In this document: piece after piece, positions 20,862 through 30,787 of the stretch
How positions within the stretch are numbered: position 1 is the first letter of the stretch
Layout: each line of letters starts with the position of its first letter
Assembly: GCA_029817715.1 (NCBI GenBank)
Contig: JARUPY010000189.1
Location: 3,720,001-3,784,000, forward strand
Length of the DNA: 64,000 nucleotides
Direction: 5' to 3'
Source of the DNA: Melastoma dodecandrum
Taxonomy: Eukaryota; Streptophyta; Magnoliopsida; Myrtales; Melastomataceae
Program-made: the position numbers and the translations under genes
Notes under the pieces: model-generated
The model's database searches: none
Seen by the model: the letters and a program-made list of their open reading frames with translations, nothing else
What the model was told of the DNA's origin: nothing

Positions 20862-23273
20862 TGTAAGAACCCATATTTTCTAGTTTATTAATGTAAATGC
20901 AATTGTATATACGGAACAAATGTATAATAAGAACGAACAATTTACGAGATTGTAAGAGCAAATCCGAAATGGTGAAAGGATATTTCAGATACTTAAGAAT
21001 TGACCGATGCGAAAGATGTTAGGGATGTTCTACAATGTACAAGGACACTTCCATGAGTAATATGGATAGCCTTCTAAGTAAGGAAGTAACGCTTGGAAGT
21101 ATTCTGGTGAACGACAGGCCGACAATTTTCATTGTTATGACAATAAGCTTAGGGTTGTTGCGTTAAAAACATATTTAGCTTTGAAATCGAGAAAACGAAT
21201 TGGTTATGATAGAAAATTCAATGACAATTTCAGCACCGAAGGTGAATGAAAAATGAATAATGCGAAGCGAAGAAATGGTAGTCAAAGGGCGAAAAGGGTT
21301 GCCCCGAATACACTTCGATGTCGCCCGCGGACATCCCTCTTTTGTGCGGATTCATGGGTGAAATTTGGCCGCAATTCCTACTAGTTTAGAAGCACGAAAA
21401 ATCTGGTCAACTAAGACTAAATTTTGGTTAAGGGGTGGTTCGATTAATTATGATTAATTAAGTTGGATTAATTAACACTAGTTAAGAGTGATTAATTACT
21501 GTTAATCAGGACCCGAGGCTTCTTCAACAAGCCATGTATGGTGAAGACCACTTATTATCATTTATGGACACTAATGAGAAGCTTAGAAGAGTTGGAAAAA
21601 GGGGCAGAAAGGGCTAGTGGACGTCCAAAAGGAGGAGAGGATGAAGAAGAAGAAGAAGAAGAAGAAGAAGAAGAAGAAGAAGACGAAGAAAAAGGAGAAA
21701 AAGAGGAAGAAGAAGAGAAAACAAGTATGGGCAGGTTCGGCACGAAACGGAAGAGCTGACATGAAGGAAGAGTGTGATAAGGCCCCTTCGTGGAGAGATT
21801 ATAAGGAGGAGGAAAGAGTTAGAGCGTTTTTGCTCTGAACAAGACGAAAGGCACGGTACTCATTCCCCTTCGTTTTTCTTCTTGCTAAACGGTCATAAAC
21901 TATTTAGACTTGAGTTTTGCTTACTGTGAACGTATTGTATGATGAAGGAAAGGGACTGGCTAGGCCCTTGGGATCGTAGGGGACGACACACCGAACCCTC
22001 GGTTATGTGACGGATGGGTTGAGTACCACTGCATGTGGGCTAGCCGGAGGTACGCGGTCGTACGTGTGTGTTGGATGTCAATCATGTAGGGGCTGGCCAT
22101 TTGGGAACTCATCCATATGTATGAGATTGAGGTTGTGTATGAGATGTGAACTCATTCATGTGGGAACTCATCCATATGTATGAGGTTGAGGTTGAGGTTG
22201 TGTTGACCTATGAATGCATGTTCATGGTGAATATGAGCTGTTCGGAAAAAAATGTTCCAGATTGTATGAGTGTGTTGGGCTGAAAAATAGATGTTTTACG
22301 TGTGTTCGTGCACGTATGTGGCGGCCCATTCGAAGCGTTTACCTTAGCACATAATTAAAACTCGAGGATATAGTAAACGGAGAGGGACGGACTACTCCGT
22401 CATACTAATGAAATGGAAAGGTTTGTGCTCCGAATAGGATGGTTACGGGCAAGCACGAATACTCGATAATGTTGTATGTTTTAACTTTGTGAATTTGTGC
22501 ACCTTTAGTATTATAATTTGATGAATGTGGACGAAAAAGGGAATCGGTTATGGCCATACTTATCTGGTTCGGGATTGATACTCCTTGGTAAGAAAAGGGT
22601 CTGTAATGTGCGGGAAGTACGGATAAATGAAACAGTTCGAACGACACACATATTGTGGGCGGAATGGAAGTTATGACGAAACGTTTGACACTCCCATGGG
22701 GCTACCTTATGAGGTGGATGGAAAAAATCAACCCTCAGAATGAGTATTGATCAGCCTAGTTGAATGGAAAAGATGGGCGGAAAGAATGCCCTAAACTACG
22801 GCACGAGAATGAGTTCCGTGGCTATGCGCACCCGGATGGGTTGATCCGTAGTATTGGGGTGTTGTGCAGCTGAAAGTATTTGAGCATGAGGCGTACAAGG
22901 AGCGTACACAAGCTGAAAATGCGACGTTCCCAGTTGCCGCCAAAATTAACTTAGTTGCGATCCTTGAAGGATTTGAAACGCAATGGTGTATGTCAGAATT
23001 TCGAGACGATGTCTTGATTTTGAAATACATTAAGCGATGTCAGGGGCGATTGGATGTGCGTGCTTGACCTGTCGTACTTAGTCATTTGACTAATGTTATT
23101 ATATATTTTGGCAGGTCATAGAAGTGATCTAATGCATGCTTACGTTCATATTCGGTAATGAGCTTTTGTTGTGTAAATTTTATAACTCAATTGTAACCGA
23201 ATTGAATAATACTTTTCAATTATTAATAAAATGGTTGATAAGTTTTATTTTAGAAAATCGTAAGTCCTTTCTA
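20862..23273 (+). mobile_element. LTR B, 2.4-kb LTR of a Tekay/Del-type chromovirus (3' LTR)
   Basis: The LTR starts TGTAAGAACCCATATTT and ends about AAGTCCTTTCTA, aligning end to end with LTR A on the opposite strand. The two share CGGTTATGTGACGGATGGG, GAATGCATGTTCATGGTGA and ATGGAAAGGTTTGTGCT. It differs from LTR A by many substitutions, a GAA expansion and a local duplication of GGGAACTCATCCATATG at about 22090-22185. It follows a chromodomain and polypurine tract, so it is a 3' LTR. The flank after it (GACC...) resembles the base run outside LTR A (GGACC), a weak sign of one original target duplication. Confidence 0.85.
21643..21720 (+). repeat. GAA/GAAA microsatellite in LTR B
   Basis: About 78 bases are almost pure (GAA)n with GAC and GGA interruptions. 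LTR A has only a short interrupted CTT-rich tract at the corresponding place (about 14460-14510), so the run expanded in LTR B. The poly-Glu, poly-Lys and poly-Ser frames over it are artefacts of the repeat. Confidence 0.9.
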
Positions 23274-24049
23274 GACCTCCTCCTGCACCATCTTAGGCTC
23301 ACACTTTGCTGGAGTTATCATTGGAGCTCATCATCGTCTCTAACCGTCTCCCGCACGACCTCGTCATCAAGGAAAGATAAACGAATCATGAGAACCCCTA
23401 AAATCAACCCAAACTGGACATAGACCAGCTCCAAGGCAGCCTATTATGGATTCTTTGACATCTTTCTTCCTCCTCGGACCATCTCGAGATGAGAAAACCC
23501 TTCGGTGAGTTTTCAACCTTATTTCCGAGACTCATTCAGCCCCTCTTTAACCTCAGAGCATGTTTGACCGCCTTCCGTATTTGTTAGACTCGTCTCATGT
23601 GATGTTGGAACACAAAACCGACTCCTAACGGAGTGGCTAATCCCAGCCAGGATAAAGGGGGTCAACTGAGTGGCCAAAACTTTCCGATCCATTGTTGGAA
23701 TAAGACAAAATGAGATTGTGTCGATCTTTTATCCTTTTAACATAATTGTCATAAAATATTACTCAATTCGGTAGAGTTGTAATATACTTAAATTTCACAT
23801 GCTAAAAAATGAACTAAGAAAGTGCATGTATGTGATTGCATTTGCTTTTTGATATTTTGAATTTATTTTGAATGCAAAACTATTTTTTAATAAGCTTTCT
23901 TCTCAAATATTATGTAACAAATTTTTATTTGTAGATTAAAAATTGCAATTTTCTAAACAATAACATTGTTTCAGCCATGTTTTCCGCACTATGATTCATT
24001 AAATTTTATGCATATAAAAAAGTTCCAAACTTTCAACATATTTTGCATA
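23274..24049. other. Unassigned interval after LTR B
   Basis: No gene is seen. The first 200 bases are C/T-rich (CACCATCTTAGGCTCACAC). Words near 23610-23650 (ACTCCTAACGGAGTGGC) recall the GGCTCCGTA/ACGGAGCC element of the Tat LTR-like blocks. It may therefore be more of the repeat that follows. Confidence 0.3.
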
Positions 24050-25010
24050 ACAAGAAGCACATAAAATTTTATTTTAGTATAATTTTGACATTTGTAGCCA
24101 ATTTGTTATGCATTAAACCATTTCAGTATTCGAATTGGCGTTGTTTAATGACTAAGATTAAGTAACAATAAACTTATATCCCTTGTTCAAGCTCATTTGT
24201 CACAAAATTTTACATGTTTCATCCTCATTGGATTGGGCTTCGTTAGATCTTAGTTTTATTATTTTTGGTTTTGTGCTTTGAAAGTTAGATGTTTTTCCTT
24301 AAAGGGTATGAACCACACAACGTTTTGAGTTCATTCCAAATTTTCCGAATTTATATTGTCTTGGGCTTTGTCCATTGAGGCCTGATTTTCACAACATTTA
24401 TTTTTATATGTTAGAGATATGTCTCAAAATATTCGTGATTTTCGGAGATATGCCTATCGATTTCAAACGTTTTTAGTTGCTTTCTTATTTGGTTTTGTAA
24501 GTACACAAAACCCGTCGACATTTTCCTCGAAGACACATAAGAATGGCTTGTTGGATTCCAACCGTTGTGGATTATCTTCACAAGAGCGGCCCCAACTAAC
24601 AGTGCCCCTACCAATGCATAGATAATTTTATCAATTTTCCTTTATCGACCTACAACATGCCATGAGCCCAAGTGTATAGGTCCATGGTCATCATTTTTCT
24701 CCGCCACTTTAATCTAAATAGCTACTTGTGAATTGTGAATTTCAACGCTGGTAAAACATGACATAAATCCGATTTGATGTTCGGATCGGTTCCATCTCTA
24801 TTACTAGAGACAAGTTTTGGAGCTAATGCCCCCTAACCAAATGTTTTTTTACTTAAATAATTTTATAAAAATAATTAAACAGCGACTCCGTAATAACTTA
24901 TTTCATAAGACTCTCGAGGTTTCATCTTAGTTTGTTTCTTGGCGCCTCGTTGTTCGAGTCGAGGCGTCCACCGAATAACACCATACGAGCAAACTAGGCA
25001 TCTGAATCAC
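24050..25010 (+). repeat. LTR-like dispersed repeat, Tat type, copy 2
   Basis: It matches 4361-4930 in order (TTTGTTATGCATTAAAC, TTTAGTTTTATTATTTTTGG, TATATTGTCTTGGGCTTTG, ATGTTAGAGATATG). Further on it also matches 36020-36060: GAGCCCAAGTGTATAGGTCC here, GGGCCCAAGTGTAAAGGCCC there. The word GCGACTCCGTAATAAC at about 24882 corresponds to the TGGCTCCGTATAG of copy 3. The ends are undefined and the copy is heavily diverged. Confidence 0.55.
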
Positions 25011-25876
25011 AAGTACAAACCAGTGTTCGATGGCGCTTGTACACATTTATTTATTTTTATTCGTCTTCCAATTGATGACCACCATATCCGATTCAAAGAC
25101 GAAGAGGATCATTAGCGAAGCTGGGTAGGAAAAGAAAGGCCGAGTGAAAAAGAAAATGTAGCATGCTTTTAAAAATAATTTTTTTAAGTGTGGAGAATGA
25201 AATTGTCTATTTAGAAAAAATAGGGGACATTTGACGCAATATAAATATACTATAACATAAAACGGATAATTAATTAATTAATTTTTGTTTTAAAAAAAGA
25301 GGAATTCGTTTCGGATAGATATCAGTGGGGTTGCGCTGGAAACTCGCTTCTGTAAGGGAGTATTGGCGAACAAGAAGACCCAACCCCACAAAAACAAGCG
25401 GTGTGCTTGCTTTAACAGGGATTTCATTTCCAAGCTAGCTCCGCAAGGGCTCATCAGCACCAATCAGGTGGAATATTTCCTACCCCATGATTCTTCTAAT
25501 TTTGCTGCTTTTGAGTTGGTTAACCAATCTTTTCTTTACTTAATGAAAATCGAAATGGTTCGAGGTGTATTAATGGAATGGAAGTCACTGCTGTTTAAAC
25601 TGTGACATCCGATTGGAAACTGCTCAATCTTCATAAGAAGTTTAGATTAGTTCCTGGGATTGCGTCGATATACGGATTGTTGAATTAGTTCCTGGGATTG
25701 CGTTGATATACAGATTGCTGAAAATTTCTGAATCGCCATGGCATTTGCATTTTTTTTTTCAAATATTTTTTAGTTGGGAGCAGCATTTTTAGAAGCCTAA
25801 CAGACTGTTAAATGTCTAAAAAGACGTTGTTGCTTCTGTAGCTGTTAGCAGTTGATGGTGGAATTTTAAGTTATCG
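25011..25876 (+). promoter_or_regulatory. Intergenic region upstream of the YqgF-like gene
   Basis: An 80-codon frame (25363-25605, FISKLAPQGLISTNQVEYF) has no recognised domain and no clear partner exon, so I do not call it a gene. A 38-bp duplication lies at 25646-25721. The promoter and 5' untranslated sequence of the gene starting at 25877 must lie here, but I see no clear TATA box. Confidence 0.35.
25646..25721 (+). repeat. 38-bp tandem duplication
   Basis: ATTAGTTCCTGGGATTGCG and the following bases (..TCGATATACGGATTGTTGA) occur at 25646 and again at 25684 with three or four differences. It lies about 155 bp upstream of the YqgF-like start codon. Confidence 0.85.
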
Positions 25877-28369
25877 ATGGCAGCGTGGATAGTTACTAAG
25901 GCTTACCTCCCACCCTGTCTATCTTGTCTGCGGTACCCTCCTTCGTGTTCATTGGATTGTGGTCTCATATCAAGGGAGTTCCCCCCGAATGTTCTTTGCC
26001 GGAAAAATGACCCGTTGTGGCGGGGCGGGTTCTCTCTCGGGGTAGATCTCGGCCTCTCTCGCACCGGAATTGCAATTAGCAAAGGCTTCTCTTTTCGCCC
26101 GCTCACAGTGATACTCGATCTTGCTCCACATTGTTAGTTTCCCAGCTTTTCAAGGTCGAAACCCTAAAAGTATGGTTCTTAGGTATTGGAATTGAGAGGG
26201 CAGAAGCTAGAGTTGCAGTTAATTGAGGTGGCAAAAAGAGAGGTGTGCTAAAATTCTTTGTAATTTCTAACTGATAAGGCCGAAAATGGCGTGTTCATTG
26301 AGTTAATGCTGACAGGAGGATCTGCAGGAGGCAGATGAATTCATATTTGGTCTCCCTACATCAATTGATGGGAAGGAAACTTCCCAGTCTAACAAAGTCC
26401 GGAGTGTTGCTGGAAGGTTTGCTGCTCGTGCTGCTGAGAGGTTGGCATCCTTAGCCAATTGATCATGAACCAAGTTTTATCTGTACGCGCTTTTAAATTT
26501 TCTCTTCGGTCCAATTGCAGTGACATCAATAAGGCAGTCATTCCCACTTACTAATGAATGTGCTGGTGGAATGCTGTAAAAAAAAAGAGTCTTAGTTTCT
26601 TGTGTCAATAGCTTCTTTAGCCAAATTTGAACTCATATTGAGCAGCTCCTTTTTATTACATTGGATGATGGCAGTAATAGTTTATTAGACAAGGCATTTG
26701 TTGAGAATACTTGACTTGCCTGGATACTTGATCTTTTGGATTTGCAAGTGGCAATGTACAAGAAGTTCATGAGTTTAGGCCAGATTTTATTAAAAGTAAG
26801 ACTGTACTTTCTGCTTGAGGTCCTCAACTATCGGTGACTATCTTTCTACGGAAGAACTATTGTTATGTTCTTACCTTTTCCAACCAGCAATCAAAATACA
26901 TTGATATTTTGGTGGATAACAAGTTTGACGTTGACCTTTCTCCGCCTAATTAAAAATTGAAGCTATATTATCCTATTTGGTGAAATTATTGATTTTTCTT
27001 GGCTGGAAATAACGAACAATGGTAGGGTTAAGGATGAGGATGCCTTAATTATTTAATAATGTGATACAGGGGTTGGAGGGTGTATCTGCAGGATGAGCAT
27101 GGCACATCCAGTGAAGCTGTGACCCGTATGGTTGATTGGTACTAAAACTCCTTTTACCTTGGTTCCCACATTCTATCTGTTATAATGTTATTAGCTTATT
27201 CTGCATTTAGTTACTGGCTGTAGAAAATTCGAGTTAATCTAAATTAGCACAGATAAGTCTGTTCTCATTTTGATGAGGGGAAATGCTTGTGTGCCTGTAC
27301 TCAGTATCTTTTAGTGAGTGTGTATCTTTTCATTAAAGATTGCAGCTGGCGTATCACTCGGGTTTTGATTGGGATCATTGGTGAGTTCAGTAAAGAAACT
27401 TCAAAGACAATTTTGAGAGACTTGGAGATATGCGGAATAGTAATTTTGACGAATAAACCTTTAAGGAGCAGCTCTTGTGCCGTGATTAGACGGGGAAATT
27501 TATCTCCTTTGGAGGATGGTGAGAGGAATGAGCCTACTATCGCCGATCCTATTGTTGGTGGGAGGACATCATAAAGTATTCCTTAAGACCGTCATATCAG
27601 CCATGTTATAAATGACATTTTCAATTGAAAATGGTTATTCTGAACTATGTCTATTGACTTAGAAATTGTGCTAATCTGCCGGCTAGTTCCCGCACCGTGC
27701 TTAGTTGCTAGCAATATGTATAATGTGCTAAGTAGAAGGTGGGAGCTTTGAGCATCGTATTAGTGGCATGGATTTAAATGTGGAGTTCATATGGGCTTGT
27801 GGTTTTCCTACCTCATTGATCCAGTTTCAAGGTTTGGTTCTTCTTTGGACCATGTCAGCAGTTCGAATTGGAGAATCCAACCTAAGTCTCATGTGTTGTA
27901 TTCTTAAATCATTGTTATGTTGTTGCTGAAGTGTCTTAGTTCGAGTTCATCCTCTGGGTAGAGAAGCTATCATATGATTTTGCAGTTGGACTAGGCAGTT
28001 GTGTGATAATCAGTTCCATACTGAGTTTTGCAGGGGGATTCGCAAGACGATGAGGCAGGGAAGTGTTGATGCTTATGCTGCAATGGTACTCTTGCTGGTT
28101 TTTGTAATTTGTCAATTTTCTTAATAAAACAGTGACTTTCTTTGTAAGCACGCTTCATTTTCTAATTCACATTTGATTGAAATGAATAAATTGACGGGTG
28201 ATCTTTTCGTCTTATCCATTGGTTTCGTGGTGATTGTCTGCAGGTTGTTCTGGAGAGATATTTTTCGACCTCTGGAGAAGAAGCTGAACTGGTACTACCT
28301 AAAAGCTTGGCTCTGCAAGAGAAGCTACGAAAAGGGCCGGAAGTGGACATTGACTTCTTCCCTGATTGA
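25877..28369 (+). CDS. YqgF/RuvX-family nuclease, probably plastid-targeted; six exons, intact
   Basis: Coding exons are 25877-26107, 26183-26242, 26328-26440, 27070-27138, 28034-28085 and 28244-28369. All are joined by GT-AG introns in consistent phase, giving 216 residues. The RNase H-fold YqgF signature is visible: GVDLGLSRTGIA (about residues 54-65) with the first catalytic Asp, then EADEFIFGLPTSIDG, then YLQDEHGTSSEA, then VDAYAAMVVLERY with the last acidic residue. Bacterial YqgF (RuvX) proteins are about 140 residues and process pre-16S rRNA. The roughly 50 extra N-terminal residues, rich in Ser, Pro and Cys and poor in acids, look like an organelle transit peptide, so a plastid or mitochondrial role in rRNA maturation is inferred. 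The start chosen is the first ATG of the open frame. The gene stands alone between retroelements and has no visible lesion. Confidence 0.92.
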
Positions 28370-28700
28370 GTCTTATCCTTCACTTCCCAATTGCTATCCA
28401 TGTCACTGAGGGGTCTAAAAGCAGCGAATTGGAGCCCTTTTGTTCTCCTTACTTGATCAGTTTCAACAAAGCTGCTGACAAAAAAGCGTGTACTGTGCCT
28501 CTGGCATTTTGTGACATGAAGGAAAATCAGGGGTCAGTTCCCACTTCAGGATGCACAACAGGACTAGTTCATGATATTTTATTACTAAGGATATGACTTC
28601 TAACCAATGCTTTCACTATAAGGTGTGGATTTTATTCAAGGTTTCTTCACTCGGGCATTAGCAAGAAATGCTGTAAAAGGCTTTTAGGAGCACATGGTTT
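28370..28700 (+). other. 3' flank of the YqgF-like gene
   Basis: This sequence contains the probable 3' untranslated region. The frame at 28366-28596 overlaps the stop codon and has no domain, so I treat it as non-coding. No clear poly(A) signal close to the stop was identified. Confidence 0.4.
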
Positions 28701-28714
28701 TCTCTGGTTTCAAC

Positions 28715-29051
28715 CTATATTATTGCAGCCCTACCGTTTGGTTCAATCTCTTTCTCATGCTCGCTGGTTATTTCCTCCAAATACCTGCCTTTCGCTTCCC
28801 GAACCAGGAATGTGAGCATGCTGAAGAAGTTTACCACCCCTGAAGGTTTATCAGTTTGCTCTAATCCACACCTGAAGGACTTCTGACGTAATGGTGACAT
28901 AATGGTGACAGCCTGTTTATCGTTCGTAGCAACTAAGGCTGTGTACCGTGCAGTCTCCTGCATCTTCACCCGCCAGCAGTATGCGAGAGCAGCAGCAAGT
29001 GCCCTGAACCTGACGATCGCATGCCATGCGTAGTCAGCTTCCAGGAATTAA
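28715..29051 (-). CDS. Possible terminal exon of an unrecognised gene
   Basis: On the - strand a frame is open from a stop near 29050 to the stop before 28715, about 110 codons. It reads LEADYAWHAIVRFRALAAAL, then CWRVKMQETARYTALVATND, and later LTFLVREAKGRYLEEITSEH. The mix of Ala, Arg, Trp and charged residues looks like real protein rather than AT-rich noise, and the first ATG lies at 28969. I do not recognise a family and see no partner exons further right, where the sequence is AT-rich. It could be the last exon of a broken or very distant gene, or a chance frame. Confidence 0.3.
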
Positions 29052-29424
29052 TTCACCTTTTTACCTGTGTTAATAGATATTTAGGAATTCATATACCATA
29101 ATATCATATCGCTATTTGACACCACACGAATTAGAAAAACATCCTGTATTATCAATGCATTTTTTAGATATATCTTAACAGTATGTCTATTCATTAATTT
29201 AGTGATGGGATTTACCAGTACTAGTTAAATTTATAAGAAAGCAAACAAATGAGAATATATTGATAATAATATTTTCCCAAGGACTATAAATAACAGTATG
29301 TAATAGTATATATATTAGTATATACAATTTGAGACACGGATATGTTAATACAGTACGACAACTATAAAACATATTTGTATTTAACTAAATGTGTCTTTTG
29401 CTTAAATGGGTCGACACACAAGAC
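29052..29424. other. AT-rich intergenic sequence
   Basis: Runs of A and T with no open frames of note. I see nothing that can be named here. Confidence 0.5.
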
Positions 29425-30312
29425 CAAGGTGAGCATTCCGTATTTTGGGTCTACTAAAATCTAAAATACTGAAACAACGAATTTCGATAACCTAAAAATT
29501 ATAAATACTAATTCCGATCCAAAATTTAAAATTCGGTATTTTGATAAATTACATAATTTTTTCGTAATTTGATATTTACCAAATTACGGATTTTTAATTA
29601 TCTTAATTTTATATAATAAATAAAACAAAATTTTACTTCTTAAGCGTTTTGGGTGTCATATTCTTGGATTAGAAGGATCTCTAATTCTGCATACACATCA
29701 AAAGCTTTCGTCATTAATATACACATCAAGAGACAAGAAACAAAGTATAGTGGTGCACTAAATCAACCCAAATCAAGTGAGAGTGTGACTTCTGGAAATA
29801 ACAGTCATCAGGAGCTCTTGGGAGAATGTTTGTGTGCTGGTGGGAGAGGTGATGGAGGCGAGGGAGCACAGTGGTGGGTGCAGTGGCGCAGTAGGCATGG
29901 TAGAGGGAGAAGTGGTGGGTGCGCGAATGAGAGGTGTTGGCTGCGAGGTGCTGGCGAGAGAGGTGATGGTGGCAAGAGCGCAGCCGTGGGTGCAGTGGCG
30001 GAGGAGGCGAGTGCGACTGCAAAAGAGGCCGGTAGTTTTCCTTTCCTACAAATCGTGAGGCTGAGGGGGTGTTAATGAGGTGAGGCATAATGAAGTGGTC
30101 CAGAGGTCCAAAAATTGTGTTTAGCCCAAATAAAATTTGTATTCAGTATATAGCGATTTTTTTACCTTGTACGTATTTCAATTCCGAATACCGTTTTACT
30201 AAAAAATCACATTCAATACCGATTCTAAATACCAAAATATCTATCCCAAATTTTCGAGTTTTAAAATTCCGGGATTGAAATCGGTATCCCAAAATTTTCG
30301 CTCTCCCCTACG
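29425..30312. mobile_element. Possible hAT-like non-autonomous DNA transposon with degenerate inverted ends
   Basis: The left end reads AAGGTGAGCATTCCGTATTTTGGG (first 20 bases: AAGGTGAGCATTCCGTATTT). The right end, read on the other strand, is TAGGGGAGAGCGAAAATTTT followed by GGGATACCG. Both ends are followed inward by sequence full of CGGTATT, CCGAAT and AAAATTC words in opposite orientation. Ends beginning (T)AGGGGTGAGC are common in plant hAT-family miniature elements. The middle (29830-30065) is an unrelated GC-rich duplicated segment. No convincing 8-bp target duplication was found. Confidence 0.35.
29833..30065 (+). repeat. GC-rich segment made of two about 115-bp copies
   Basis: The words GTGCTGG, AGAGGTGATGG and GTGGGTGCAGTGGCG occur first at about 29834-29885 and again at about 29948-30000. 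The intervening words also align. The G-rich strand (about two thirds G+C) contrasts sharply with the AT-rich flanks. Three frames are open across it on both strands, which is expected for such composition, so it is not evidence for a protein. Confidence 0.6.
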
Positions 30313-30782
30313 ACAATACATATATAGTTGGATTTTAAAACTAAAAACGTTTTCGAATCGATCCGTAACAAATTAATTTATTTAAACTATTTTCCACTTT
30401 AGGCTATTATTAATTATTATACATATTTAGTTAATTATATTTTAATTATTATATTCTAATATTAGCTTTCCAAGTGTGTCGTTTAAGTGATAACTCTGAT
30501 GATGCAATAAATTTATATATAACAATTCTATCACATCAAATATTTATTTATGATATTTTTGTTTTTTAAACAAAATATTATTTATTTTCTCGTGAAATTC
30601 ACATTTGAAAATTTGTATGTTTATGGTTATTAATTTTATCAGATTATAAAGAAAAATATTTTAGTTTGAATTATGATTTTATTATTTTATAAAATATATT
30701 TTTTATTTAATATATTTTTATTTTTTTATAATTTTTAAACGTGTAATCCGTATAACACGTTCAAGTTTCACATTTTGACATT
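30313..30782. other. AT-rich intergenic sequence
   Basis: Very AT-rich, with poly-A/T tracts and no open frame. It is the target context into which the solo LTR at 30788 inserted. Confidence 0.5.
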
Positions 30783-30787
30783 ATTAT
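30783..30787. other. Target site duplication ATTAT (left) of solo LTR 1
   Basis: ATTAT directly precedes the TG start of the LTR and is repeated exactly after its CA end at 32771-32775. Five base pairs is the usual size for Ty1/copia insertion. Confidence 0.8.

Noticed and set aside
21538..21838. Poly-Glu, poly-Lys and poly-Ser open frames on both strands
   Set aside because: They are the three readings of a GAA microsatellite inside an LTR, without any other protein-like sequence.
15203..23278. Claim that GGACC and GACC flanks prove one original target duplication
   Set aside because: Only four bases agree and the exact end of LTR B is uncertain, so it is kept as weak support, not proof.
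25363..25605. 80-codon frame before the YqgF-like gene
   Set aside because: No recognised domain, no splice junction to the gene and an unremarkable composition. Could be part of a leader.
29726..30088. Overlapping 74- to 140-codon frames on both strands
   Set aside because: High G+C and duplication keep several frames open at once, and no frame is favoured.
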